In this document: one piece after another, positions 9,158-17,634 of the stretch
How the letters are laid out: every line of letters begins with the position of its first letter
Position numbering within the stretch: the first letter of the stretch is position 1
NCBI RefSeq assembly: GCF_000502955.1
Contig: NZ_AYWO01000004.1
Coordinates: forward strand, 199,475-253,634
Direction of reading: 5' to 3'
Source of the DNA: Mesorhizobium sp. LNHC252B00
Lineage (GTDB): Bacteria; Pseudomonadota; Alphaproteobacteria; Rhizobiales; Rhizobiaceae
Length of the DNA: 54,160 nucleotides
Program-made: the position numbers and the translations under genes
The notes under the pieces: generated by a model
Told to the model about the DNA's origin: nothing
Seen by the model: only the letters and a program-made list of their open reading frames with translations
Databases searched by the model: none

Positions 9158-10312
9158 TTACGGCTCGACCGAAACACGGATTTCGTAGATGTCGGCGGCC
9201 TTGCCCTGCTTGTCGAAGTCGGAATTGATGGCGATGGTGCCCGCAGAACCGGGACGCTTGTCGGGAAATTTCACGTCGAACAGATATTCGTTCTGCTGCT
9301 GGCCGACCGCATAGCGCTTGCGCCCGCAATCGCCCAGTTCGCCGAAATTGCAGTCGACGGAAACTTGCGTCTCCTTGCCTTCCTCGGAGCGGGCAATGAT
9401 GTCGAACACGGCATGTTTGCCGGCGAGCTTCTCCAGCACGCCTTGCCCGACATCGAAGCTGATCGCCGAACCGGACGCCCCGGAGCGTATGCGCAGGAAC
9501 GACCCGGTATCGTCCTTCATCACCTCGGCCTTGGCGTCCGACGGGGCGCTGACATGCGACGCGTCGGTCGGCGAAAACACGTTGATCCAGTCGTGTGCCT
9601 GATCCGCGGCACCGGGCTTTGCCGGTCCGCCGGGCGGTGTGAAATCGTCGTCGTTGACGGTCGGCGGCGCCTGCGGCGGGGCGGTATCGAGTTGCGCCTG
9701 TGTCTTGAAGACGCCGGTCTGTACAGCGAAGAACAGGCCGATGCCAACAGCGGCAAGCAGCGTCACGGTCAGGAAGATGGCGGTCAGCGGAAGGCGACGT
9801 CCCCTTATGCGCCGTTCATCGCGATCGGGCGCCACTTCCGCGGCGGCACCGGCCGAGCCCGGAGCCGACATGTCGATGGACGGGGCGTCGGGAAGGGCAG
9901 CGTCCGGCATGATATCGGGAACGACGGGCAGCACGCGCGAGCGCGGCGCATCTGAGGCAGAGCGCGGCGCATCCGAGGCGGGTTGCACAGGCCCGTCGAC
10001 GACAGCGGGTGCCGATGGATGTTGGCCGGCCTCGGCCGCTGGAGCGGAGTCCGCACCAAGCTCGACCGCCGGGGCATCGCCCTGCGGGCCGACATCCGGC
10101 ACCGCCGGCAGGAACTCGGATTCGATCTCGGTGATTTTCGCCTGGATCGCCTTACGGCGCTTGATGGCGAGTTCCACGGTCACGTCCGGATTGGCCTTTA
10201 GCGCGCGATCGAGCGCGGAAAAAGCCGCACGATAGACCCTTTCGCGGAACGCGCGGTCCTCGGCATTGCCTTTCTCCAAGGCGTTCCGGATCGCTTTTTC
10301 GATCGCGTCCAA
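9158..10312 (-). CDS. Single-pass membrane protein of unknown function
   Basis: A 384-residue protein not assigned to any functional family. Residues 1-70 are helical and charged. Residues 70-165 are a Pro/Ala-rich linker with a small tandem repeat (SDAPRSA / SDAPRSR near 113-125). A Lys/Arg-rich patch (RRIRGRRL) precedes one transmembrane helix at about 174-198. The remaining 185 residues should be periplasmic and look like a compact beta-rich domain containing a close Cys pair (CNFGELGDC), a likely disulfide. Positive-inside charge supports cytoplasmic N-terminus. It is convergent with the ligase gene. Confidence 0.7.
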   Translation of the reverse strand: MDAIEKAIRNALEKGNAEDRAFRERVYRAAFSALDRALKANPDVTVELAIKRRKAIQAKITEIESEFLPAVPDVGPQGDAPAVELGADSAPAAEAGQHPSAPAVVDGPVQPASDAPRSASDAPRSRVLPVVPDIMPDAALPDAPSIDMSAPGSAGAAAEVAPDRDERRIRGRRLPLTAIFLTVTLLAAVGIGLFFAVQTGVFKTQAQLDTAPPQAPPTVNDDDFTPPGGPAKPGAADQAHDWINVFSPTDASHVSAPSDAKAEVMKDDTGSFLRIRSGASGSAISFDVGQGVLEKLAGKHAVFDIIARSEEGKETQVSVDCNFGELGDCGRKRYAVGQQQNEYLFDVKFPDKRPGSAGTIAINSDFDKQGKAADIYEIRVSVEP

Positions 10313-10624
10313 GCGGGTCCCTCTGTCCGTTCGCCAACCTTGCCGTGATCGTTAGCCGCAGGCGGCCAATCAATCAACGGGCGAACGGCGCATTCTGCCT
10401 TGGAGAGGTATGCAAAGTCCATTGCGGCGCTGTTCCGGCAACGAAATCAGCATGTTTCATCGATTTGCACGCGCCGGAGGCACGCAGCGACCGATTTGCG
10501 AACAACGCGGCGGCCGGCTTTCGACGACTGCATGACACGCTCGCATGAATCGCCAAGTCGCATCTTGAATTCGCGGCCGGTTGCGTCTATCAACCCCCGC
10601 ATCTTGGAGGCCTTGGCCTCCCGG
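10313..10624. other. Intergenic region upstream of tRNA-Thr
   Basis: These 312 bp hold no convincing gene. The only structure seen is a small palindrome, GGAGGCC-TT-GGCCTCC at 10606-10621, ending three bases before the tRNA. The promoters for the leftward membrane-protein gene and for the tRNA should lie here, but I could not fix their positions. Confidence 0.5.
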
Positions 10625-10700
10625 GCCGCTTTAGCTCAGTTGGTAGAGCACCGCATTCGTAATGCGGGGGTCGCGTGTTCGAGTCACGCAAGCGGCACCA
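10625..10700 (+). tRNA. tRNA-Thr (anticodon CGT)
   Basis: A 76-nt canonical cloverleaf. Acceptor GCCGCTT pairs with AAGCGGC. The D arm contains AGCTCAGTTGGTAGAGC. The anticodon stem CCGCA/TGCGG encloses loop TTCGTAA, giving anticodon CGT, which reads ACG. The T arm contains GTTCGAGTC. The discriminator is A and the 3' CCA is encoded in the DNA. Confidence 0.95.
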
Positions 10701-10841
10701 TCCCCCCAAAAGAACTATTGATGGCGCCCCACTGGCGCTAAGCCCCTTGCGTCCGGCCTATCATTTCTTTGGTGATTGTGTCCCTGAATGCTTGCCGGAC
10801 GGATTGGCATCCGCTGAGGGTCCGACAGCAGCTTGGAAAGG

Positions 10842-10917
10842 TGGAGGCCTCGCCTCGGGATCGAACCGAGGCTTCAGAGATTTGCCGTCTCCAGCGTAGC
10901 CGCTCCGCCACGAGGCC
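10842..10917 (-). tRNA. tRNA-Cys-like gene with abnormal anticodon loop and T stem
   Basis: A 76-nt cloverleaf on the minus strand. Acceptor GGCCTCG pairs with CGAGGCC, followed by discriminator T and encoded CCA. The D arm (GCGGAGCGGCTACGC) has a three-pair stem and the shape seen in bacterial tRNA-Cys, and T73 is also the Cys discriminator. The anticodon stem GGAGA/TCTCT encloses loop CGGCAAA, which puts GCA in the anticodon position but replaces the near-universal U33 with G. The T stem has six pairs (CCTCGG/CCGAGG), or equally the acceptor has eight with a T-G pair, so the acceptor/T stack is 13 pairs instead of 12. It may be a decayed copy, a specialised tRNA or a regulatory RNA. Confidence 0.6.
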
Positions 10918-11194
10918 ATCACCATCCAAGTAGCGGTCAAATGTTTACGGAAAGGTTAAGACCGAGCAGATCGAGCGAACCACCGCGACCTCTACCGACC
11001 AGAACGGCCGGCGACCCTCTCGACTTCACCGAAACTCACCCGCGATGCATCGCCTTCGCACCTGTTCGTACTCATGACCTCCTCGCCGTCATCGCGCTGC
11101 TGGCGCAAAGGAAGGCGGCGCCGGCGAAACACATCTGCCATTGTCGAGGCCCTGGTTTGGTGTGAAACTCGTGGCCTCAGCATGGGAGGTCAAA

Positions 11195-11383
11195 ATGCCC
11201 AATACTTTCAAGACTGGAGACGTCGTCAGGCTGAAATCCGGGGGCCCCAGGATGACGGTGAGCGATAGCGCTGCCTCGGGCATGTATCTGTGCCACTGGT
11301 TCAATCGCGAGGGCGAAGTGTGGACCCCGCAACATGCCGGGTTCAAGCCTGAACAACTGATTGCGGTCGAACAGTCGGACTAG
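11195..11383 (+). CDS. YodC family small protein
   Basis: A 62-residue protein starting MPNTFKTGDVVRLKSGGP. This matches the YodC/DUF2158 family: a short SH3-like beta fold with GDVV.LKSGGP.M.V near the start and a C.WF motif (CHWFNREGEVW) in the middle. The function of the family is unknown to me. The start is fixed by GGAGG about 6 bases upstream of the ATG at 11195; the longer in-frame start at 11141 lacks such a site. It stands alone between the tRNA genes and the iorB end. Confidence 0.8.
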   Translation: MPNTFKTGDVVRLKSGGPRMTVSDSAASGMYLCHWFNREGEVWTPQHAGFKPEQLIAVEQSD

Positions 11384-11505
11384 AGCCAGGCTGACGCAAT
11401 GTGCCGGAGGCGTGGTCGACGCCTTTGGCGAAGATGCGCTCGCCCTTCGACTGTGTCGCCGCCATCCGAAGGGCGGCCGGCCCCGATGGGCGCCTGCCAG
11501 CTATT

Positions 11506-13086
11506 TCAACTGACTGGATCCGGCCCCAGCGTCGCCACCGTCTTCAACGCACCGTCGAGCATGTCGCCCTTCTCGTCCTTCAGCGCCATCTCGCGCAAGC
11601 GACGGATCCAATCGGCGGCGTCCGCTCGGCCCTTGAGCAGATCGAGCGCGGACAGTACGCGGTCGAATTTCGACTGGGCGCGGACATGGGTGTCGCTGTA
11701 GCCCTTGATCAGCCGGCGGCAATTAAGGATCTCGACAGCCAGCGCGTAATCCCGGGGCACATGGTCGAGTGCCAGAGCGTACCAACGATCGAGATGCGCG
11801 ATCTCGACCTTGTGACGCAGCAGGCGGCGGCGCCAGCGGCGCAGGCCGCCGATGAACCAGAGTGCTGCAAAGCCGGCGAAACTGTCGGTGCGGATGCGGC
11901 GGCCATGGTTGATGCGGCGGTCGAGAAAGTCGGCCAGCTTCGGCCGGTCCTCGATGTAGCTGCCCAGACCCGCTGGCAGGGTGCCGCAGAATTCCTCGAT
12001 GCGCGGATGGAAATACTCGGTCACCTGCAGGATCGAGCCGTCCTTGACGCCGACCTCGTGGCGCACGCGCCTGTTGCGTGTGGAGCGTGTCTTCAGATCG
12101 GCGACGCGGATCATATCGTCGTAACACAGCGCATTGGCCAGATGCTTCGCGGCAGCGATGGACAAGCCATATCCGCGATCCGGCCCGTCCAGCGCGACCG
12201 CCTTGTCCAGCCGGTCGAGATACTCGCGCCCGTAGGCGATGTCCTGATAGTCGACGACCTTTCTCAGGCCCCGAAGCGCCATGTCGCACACTGCCACGGG
12301 CATCAGATCGATACGGGCGGCCAAGGCCTGCCAGCCTTGCAGCAGGTTTTGCGGACCGCTGACGCGCCCGGCGCCCAGGACAGATTCGACAAGCGCGGGC
12401 TCAGCTTGCTTCTGCGCCGGCGCTGCCGTACCGCGCGTGCGATCGAACGCAGCACCGAAGGCGGCGAGGCTGGCCTTGACGCCCCGGCCACCGGCACCGA
12501 TCGCCTGTTCGTAGCTCTCGCGAGAGAACGGCAGGGCGTCGGACCCCGCCAGCGCGCCAAGCAGGCTGGCCGAGATCATCGAGCCATTGTCGGCGGCGAT
12601 CTTTTCCATGTCGAAAGCGATGAAGCGCTTCGCGGCGGCTTCCGCCGTCGCATGCACTTTGGAGGACGAGGCGCGGCCATCGCCCGGTTCGATCTTTTCC
12701 GACACGGCAGCGATGCGATGCGACGAGGCGATCAGCGTGGTACGCTCGGGCGTGACGAAGCCGCGGATGATGGCGCGGCCGGCTTCCATCAGTTCCGCCG
12801 CGATCAGGATGTCGACGTCACCTTGCGAGGGCGACAGCGCGAAGACCGGCAGCCGGCCGGTGTCGCGGGCCATCTCGACATAGTAGATGGTGGCGCCGGT
12901 GCGCTGGGCGACGCCGGCGACCGAAGTCGATTGCGCAACGTAGCCGCTGCGCTCGGCGACATCGGTGATCCAGTCGGCCAGCACGCCGCCGCCCTGGCCA
13001 CCGACCGCCAGCACGGCAAGCTTGATGACGCGCTCGCCGTCCTGGGCGCCGGGCCGGGCGCGAAATGGCGGGACAGCGTCAAGCAT
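11506..13086 (-). CDS. iorB: Indolepyruvate oxidoreductase-like subunit beta with C-terminal extension
   Basis: A 526-residue subunit of a thiamine-dependent 2-oxoacid:acceptor oxidoreductase. The N-terminal 200 or so residues form the gamma-type domain (LAVLAVGGQGGGVLADWI, then GVAQRTGATIYYVEMA), which is the whole of archaeal IorB. A further helical domain of about 280 residues follows, also found in the large fused oxidoreductases of aerobic proteobacteria. With IorA it should oxidatively decarboxylate an aryl 2-oxoacid to an acyl-CoA. The physiological substrate is not established by sequence. Its ATG overlaps the iorA stop by 8 bases, so the two are translationally coupled. Confidence 0.82.
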   Translation of the reverse strand: MLDAVPPFRARPGAQDGERVIKLAVLAVGGQGGGVLADWITDVAERSGYVAQSTSVAGVAQRTGATIYYVEMARDTGRLPVFALSPSQGDVDILIAAELMEAGRAIIRGFVTPERTTLIASSHRIAAVSEKIEPGDGRASSSKVHATAEAAAKRFIAFDMEKIAADNGSMISASLLGALAGSDALPFSRESYEQAIGAGGRGVKASLAAFGAAFDRTRGTAAPAQKQAEPALVESVLGAGRVSGPQNLLQGWQALAARIDLMPVAVCDMALRGLRKVVDYQDIAYGREYLDRLDKAVALDGPDRGYGLSIAAAKHLANALCYDDMIRVADLKTRSTRNRRVRHEVGVKDGSILQVTEYFHPRIEEFCGTLPAGLGSYIEDRPKLADFLDRRINHGRRIRTDSFAGFAALWFIGGLRRWRRRLLRHKVEIAHLDRWYALALDHVPRDYALAVEILNCRRLIKGYSDTHVRAQSKFDRVLSALDLLKGRADAADWIRRLREMALKDEKGDMLDGALKTVATLGPDPVS

Positions 13087-15232
13087 CGGCGAAGGTCAGG
13101 CGCCGGCTTTCGCGGCGGCGCTGCAACAGGCTGATGATGGCGCGGCGCACCGCTTCGAGGGCGCGGTCCCAACGGCTCGGATTGTGCACGACGTCGGCAC
13201 GGTAGAAGGATGGGCACAACACCGCCGCATCGGCGACCTGGCCGCAATTGCCGCAGCCGACGCAGCTCTGGTCGATATGCGCCACCGGATCGTCGCGCAG
13301 TGGATCGTCGAGCGACTTGACCGACAGCGACGGACAGCCCGACAGCCGCATGCAGGCATGGTCGCCGGTGCAGACGTCCTCGTCGACGCCGAACTTCGGT
13401 TTTATCACCCGCTCGCCGCCCTTGATTGCCTTGTCGACCAGCGGCTTTTCGCGGCGCTGGCGGTTGAGCATGCATTCGGACGAGGCGACGATGACCTTCG
13501 GCCCCTTCTCGTCCGTCGTCAGCGCCTCACGCAACGTGTCCTGCATCTTGGTCACGTCATAGGTGCGGTCGACATGGCGCAGCCATTTGACGCCCATCCC
13601 TTTCACCGCCTCAGTGATCGGATGCTTCGTCGACTTGGTCTTGTTGCCCGCGCGGGACGACAAGATGTCCTGCCCACCGGTGGCGGCCGAATAAAAATTG
13701 TCGACGATGACGATGACGCCGTCGTTCTTGTTGAACACCGCATTGCCGATCGAGGAGGTCAGGCCGTTGTGCCAGAATCCGCCATCGCCGACGAAGGAGA
13801 TCGAGCGGCGCTTGGCGTCGGGCGAATTGAACGCCGAAGCCGAAGCCGGCCCTAGCCCATAGCCCATGGTAGTGGCGCCGAGTTCGAAAGGCGGCATGAT
13901 CGAAAACAGATGGCAGCCGATGTCGGAGGCGATGTGGTGCTTGCCGAGTTCCTGCTCGACCAGCTTGGTCGCGGCAAAGATCGGCCGCTCCGGGCAGCCG
14001 ATGCAGAAACCGGGCGGTCGTCCTGGAACGACATTGATCAGGTCGGCTGTATCGACGCCGTCGCCGACCTTGTTGGGGGCGCGTACCTCGCCCGGCAGCA
14101 GATGCGGCGCCTCGGCGCGCAGGAAGGCGCCGATGCCGTCGAGCATGACCTGGCCGGTGTATTCGCCGGCCATCGGCAGATGCTCCTTGCCGACCAGCCT
14201 GGTGCCTCGCCCGGCCTTGTGCAGCATCGCGGCGAAGGCCTGTTCGATGTAATTGGGCTGGCCCTCCTCGACGACCAGCACCGACTGCTTGCCTTCGCAA
14301 AAGGACAGGAACTCGTCGTCGATCAAAGGGTAGACGGCGTTGAGCACGTAGAGCGGCACATCGGTGTCGCCATAGGTGTCGGCAAGGCCGAGACGTTGCA
14401 ACGCGCGAATGACCGAATTGTACATGCCGCCCTGCATGACGATGCCGACCGAACCATGATCGGACCCGAAGAATTCGTTGATCCTATTCTTGGCGATGAA
14501 ATCCACCGCCGCCGGCCAGCGCTTCTGCACCTTCTCCTTCTCATGCAGGAAGGAAGCGGGCGGCAGCACGATGCGGCCGGTGTCTCTACGCGGTGCGTCG
14601 AGCGCATCGGCGACCGTCATCGGCGGCCGCTTGTTGTCCTTGGCGATGAAATGGCCATGGACATGGCAGCAGCGGATCCGGACCTGCAGCATGACCGGCG
14701 TGTTGGAAATCTCGGACAGCTCGAAGCCGTCCTCCACCGCCTTGACGATCGACGGCAGATTGGGGCGCGGATCGAGCAGCCAGACCTGGCTCTTCATAGC
14801 GAAGGCATGGCTGCGCTCCTGCATGATCGAGGAGCCCTCGCCGTAATCCTCGCCGACGATGATCAGCGCGCCGCCAGTGACTCCGCCGGAGGCGAGATTG
14901 GCGAGCGCGTCGGAGGCGACATTGGTGCCGACGGTAGACTTGAAGGTCGCCGCACCACGGATCGGGTAGTGCACCGAGGCGGCCAGCATGGCGGTGGCTG
15001 TGGCTTCCGAAGCGCTGGCCTCGAAATGCACGCCGAGCTCGCCCAGAATGTCCTGTGCGTCGGCCAGCACGTCCATCAGGTGGCTGATCGGCGCACCCTG
15101 GTAGCCGCCGACATAACCGACGCCGCATTGCAGCAGCGCCTTGGTGATGGCGAGGATGCCTTCGCCGGCAAATTCCTCGCCGGCGCCGAGCCGAAGCTTT
15201 TCGACTTCCTTGGCAAAAGACCGTTCGGCCAT
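13079..15232 (-). CDS. iorA: Indolepyruvate oxidoreductase-like subunit alpha
   Basis: A 717-residue catalytic subunit. The N-terminal pyrimidine-binding part contains GYVGGYQGAPISHLMD. The thiamine diphosphate motif lies near residue 475 (GDGGFWHNG, ending in VIVDNFYSA). A ferredoxin-like C-terminus at about 610-665 carries Fe-S motifs CTGDHACMRLSGCP and CVGCGNCGQ...CP. In the first, an Asp stands where classical ferredoxins have Cys. Start 15232 is preferred: AAGGA precedes it and the conserved AERSFAKEVEKL begins there, though the frame runs 13 codons further up. It lies 43 bp behind the MarR gene in the same operon, with a small GC hairpin (15251-15269) between them. Confidence 0.85.
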   Translation of the reverse strand: MAERSFAKEVEKLRLGAGEEFAGEGILAITKALLQCGVGYVGGYQGAPISHLMDVLADAQDILGELGVHFEASASEATATAMLAASVHYPIRGAATFKSTVGTNVASDALANLASGGVTGGALIIVGEDYGEGSSIMQERSHAFAMKSQVWLLDPRPNLPSIVKAVEDGFELSEISNTPVMLQVRIRCCHVHGHFIAKDNKRPPMTVADALDAPRRDTGRIVLPPASFLHEKEKVQKRWPAAVDFIAKNRINEFFGSDHGSVGIVMQGGMYNSVIRALQRLGLADTYGDTDVPLYVLNAVYPLIDDEFLSFCEGKQSVLVVEEGQPNYIEQAFAAMLHKAGRGTRLVGKEHLPMAGEYTGQVMLDGIGAFLRAEAPHLLPGEVRAPNKVGDGVDTADLINVVPGRPPGFCIGCPERPIFAATKLVEQELGKHHIASDIGCHLFSIMPPFELGATTMGYGLGPASASAFNSPDAKRRSISFVGDGGFWHNGLTSSIGNAVFNKNDGVIVIVDNFYSAATGGQDILSSRAGNKTKSTKHPITEAVKGMGVKWLRHVDRTYDVTKMQDTLREALTTDEKGPKVIVASSECMLNRQRREKPLVDKAIKGGERVIKPKFGVDEDVCTGDHACMRLSGCPSLSVKSLDDPLRDDPVAHIDQSCVGCGNCGQVADAAVLCPSFYRADVVHNPSRWDRALEAVRRAIISLLQRRRESRRLTFADA

Positions 15233-15275
15233 TTTTTCAATCCTTCCGTTGCCGCCCGAGGCCGGCGGCATAGGT

Positions 15276-15758
15276 CTAGATATCGTGCTTGCGAATGTTC
15301 TTCAGCATCTTCTGCAGCGTCGCGATCATTGCAGAGTATTCCGCATCGTCGACGTCGTCGAACATCGCCTCGAACGCGTCATGCATGGCCGGCCAGGCGC
15401 GGGTGAACTCGGCGCGGCCCTCATCTGTCAGGAACACGTGGCGGATGCGGCTGTCGGTGACGCCCTGCTCGCGCCGCACCAGGCCCTGGCCCTCCAGCGA
15501 GTCGAGCGTCCGGCTCAAGGTCGACTGCTCGATGACGGTATAGACCGAGAGGTCGTTGACAGTGATGCCGTCCGTGACCGACAGCACGGCGAGCGTGCGG
15601 ACCTGCGGAATGGTTAGCCCCTGCTTGCGGAAATTGTCGCGCAGGGTGGCATTGTAGCGGCCCATGATGCGGTTCATCAGATAGGGCGCGAATTGCTGCA
15701 GGCCGATCTGCCCAAGGGTCGAGATGCGCTGGCGCTTTTGCGCAACCTTCTCTTCCAT
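15276..15758 (-). CDS. MarR family transcriptional regulator
   Basis: A 160-residue winged-helix regulator. The HTH region is near residues 50-100 (IPQVRTLAVLSVTDGITVNDLSVYTVIEQSTLSRTLD split over two helices). It is followed by the wing (VRREQGVTDSRIRHVFLTDEGR) and a C-terminal dimerisation helix. Its ATG overlaps the stop of the upstream FAD oxidoreductase gene (ATGA), so it is inside the catabolic operon. MarR proteins in such operons usually sense a pathway aromatic or CoA thioester. It is one of two candidates to bind the TTYAAGCWTRAA sites found at 18515, 25625, 33931 and 34068. Confidence 0.88.
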   Translation of the reverse strand: MEEKVAQKRQRISTLGQIGLQQFAPYLMNRIMGRYNATLRDNFRKQGLTIPQVRTLAVLSVTDGITVNDLSVYTVIEQSTLSRTLDSLEGQGLVRREQGVTDSRIRHVFLTDEGRAEFTRAWPAMHDAFEAMFDDVDDAEYSAMIATLQKMLKNIRKHDI

Positions 15759-17329
15759 CACAGCCTCCCCGCCAGGAGAAAGCCGGAGCCGCCACCAAGG
15801 CCCGCACCCGGATGGGTCGAGGCGCCGATATGGTAGAGGTTCTTGATGCCGGTCTGATGGTTGCGGCTGGTCTTGAACGGCCGCCACAGGAACGACTGGT
15901 CGATGGTCGAGGAGCCGCCATAGGGGTCGCCGCCGACCAGATTGATGTTCATCGCCTCGAGATCGACAGGCGAATAGGCGTGGCGCGCGATGACACTGGC
16001 CTTGAAGCCCTCGATATGGCGGGCGAGGATGGCTTCCGCGCGATCGGCATAGGCCTCTCGCAGCGCGTCGGTCCACTGCCCGTCGGCGGGTGCCTGCAGC
16101 TCGCCGGCGGCGTCGCCCTTGATGTGACGCGGCGCCTCGGGCAGTTGCAGCCACAGGATCGCCTTGCCCTCCGGGCAGCGTGACGGGTCGAGCGCGTGCG
16201 GCTGGCCGACACAGATGGTCGGCACCTCCGGCAGCACGCCGCGCGCCGCTTCGTTGCAGGCTTTCGACACGCCATCCAGTCCCGGCGTCAGGTGCAGCAG
16301 GGCGACCTTGTCCAGGCCTTCGCCGCGCCATGCCGGCGCTCTGTCCAGCGCGTAGTGGATCTGGAAATTGCCTTTGCCGTAGCGGTATTTCTGCGTCGCC
16401 TCGACATCGGCTTTGGGCGCATCCGCGCCGAGCAGCCGGCCGTAAAGCTGCGTCGGCGTGACCGAGCAGATGACGCTCTTCTTGGCATGGACGGTTTCGC
16501 CCGAGGCCAGCCGCACACCGGTGGCGCGGCCCCCGGTCACGATGATTGAGGCGACGTCCGCTTCTGTGGAGATGACGCCGCCGCGTTCGGTAATGAGCGC
16601 CTCGAAGGCCGACAGCAGGTTCTTCGCCCCACCCTTGACGATCGGCGCTCCGGCCGCTTCCAGCGCGAAGGCAATGACCTTGGCGATCTGGCCGGAGAAC
16701 GCATCTTCGGGACCAAGCCCGGCATGCAGCACCCAAGGTGCCCACAGTGCGTGGATGATTTCGGACTTGTAGGTGCTTTCCAGCCAGCTCCGTGCCGGCA
16801 CAAGCGCCTCGCCGAGAAAGGCGGCAAGGCCGCGTGGGCCACGCCGCCAGGCATCACCGGCCAGCAGCTTGGCGGTCGGATAGGACCACAGGCTGCCACC
16901 GAGCAGGCCGAACAGCAGGCCCGCATTGCGCTCGATTCCGCCGACATCCTCCGCGTGCCGGTCGCCGTCGCCTGCCGAGATCGCATTGAGGGCGGCGACA
17001 TTGGCGGCGCGATCGGTGGTGAGCACGGCATGGCTGCCGTCCGGCCGCAGCACGCCGGTCGGCGTGCCGGTATGGCAGAATTCCAGCCCGTGCCGGGCAA
17101 GATCGGCGCCGAGTGCCGCAAAGGCCGGCGAGGTGATGAACAGCACGAAGGTCGTCGCCATCACGTCATGGATGAAGCCGGGCGCAGTGATCTCCTCTGT
17201 GCGCATGCAGCCGCCAATGCGGTCATTGCGCTCCAGCACGAGCACCTTGGCACCCTTGCCGCCAAGCATCGCCGCGCAGACCAGCGCGTTGATGCCGCTG
17301 CCGACGATGATGTGATCGGGCGCCTTCAT
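15758..17329 (-). CDS. FAD-dependent oxidoreductase, phytoene-desaturase (CrtI)-like
   Basis: A 523-residue flavoprotein. The N-terminal dinucleotide motif is IIVGSGINALVCAAMLGGKG, followed by VLVLERNDRIGGCMRT. The second FAD motif lies at the C-terminus (LYHIGASTHPGAGLGGGSGF). The fold is that of CrtI/amine-oxidase-like dehydrogenases; the absence of carotenoid genes argues against a pigment role. It is a paralogue of the protein at 18545-20119, sharing ATGVRLASGET and NLVGGDP-type segments. ATG 17329 is used; a GTG two codons upstream is an alternative. It probably oxidises a ring or side-chain intermediate of the pathway encoded around it, but the substrate is unknown. Confidence 0.8.
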   Translation of the reverse strand: MKAPDHIIVGSGINALVCAAMLGGKGAKVLVLERNDRIGGCMRTEEITAPGFIHDVMATTFVLFITSPAFAALGADLARHGLEFCHTGTPTGVLRPDGSHAVLTTDRAANVAALNAISAGDGDRHAEDVGGIERNAGLLFGLLGGSLWSYPTAKLLAGDAWRRGPRGLAAFLGEALVPARSWLESTYKSEIIHALWAPWVLHAGLGPEDAFSGQIAKVIAFALEAAGAPIVKGGAKNLLSAFEALITERGGVISTEADVASIIVTGGRATGVRLASGETVHAKKSVICSVTPTQLYGRLLGADAPKADVEATQKYRYGKGNFQIHYALDRAPAWRGEGLDKVALLHLTPGLDGVSKACNEAARGVLPEVPTICVGQPHALDPSRCPEGKAILWLQLPEAPRHIKGDAAGELQAPADGQWTDALREAYADRAEAILARHIEGFKASVIARHAYSPVDLEAMNINLVGGDPYGGSSTIDQSFLWRPFKTSRNHQTGIKNLYHIGASTHPGAGLGGGSGFLLAGRL

Positions 17330-17388
17330 CGACACTTGCTCGCCATCTCCGGGAGATGCGATTCAATCGAACGAGGTCGCGTTCCTTC

Positions 17389-17547
17389 GCGCCCCCCTCT
17401 GTCCTGCCGGACATCTCCCCCTCTTGGGGGGAGATCGGCTGTCACAACTGCTTTCGCCAATCTGTAACGCTGCAGGAACGAACGGGGTGCCGAAGCTGCC
17501 AATCTCCCCCCTTGAGGGGGAGATGTCCGGCAGGACAGAGGGGGGCG
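17389..17547. repeat. Intergenic inverted repeat, RIME-like (family A)
   Basis: Two arms of about 46 bases lie in inverted orientation: 17389-17435 (from GCGCCCCCCTCTGTCCTGCC) and 17502-17547 (ending GGCAGGACAGAGGGGGGCGC), with some 66 bases between them. Each arm also contains its own small hairpin (CTCCCCC-TTGA-GGGGGAG). The element fills the gap between the FAD oxidoreductase start and the cyclase stop, inside a same-strand operon, so it should be transcribed and fold. The right end recurs at 30238. Confidence 0.85.
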
Positions 17548-17634
17548 CCGTAGAGCGCTAGCGCTGCACGGTTGCCACACCACCAACCCGGTTTCGCCTA
17601 CACACATGATCTTCTCCCGAAGACCCAATCTCAC

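Noticed and set aside
10842..10917. tRNA-Sec gene
   Set aside because: The 13-pair acceptor/T stack resembles tRNA-Sec, but the anticodon position reads GCA rather than TCA, the variable arm is short and the D stem is the three-pair Cys type.
10600..10930. Integration site of a genomic island at the tRNA genes
   Set aside because: tRNA genes are common attachment sites, but there is no integrase gene or repeated tRNA 3' end within the window.
13910..15406. Long rightward open frame (498 codons) opposite iorA
   Set aside because: It is the mirror of a highly G/C-biased gene; its translation is rich in Arg, Asp, His and Gly with no hydrophobic core pattern, while the minus strand encodes a clear IorA protein.
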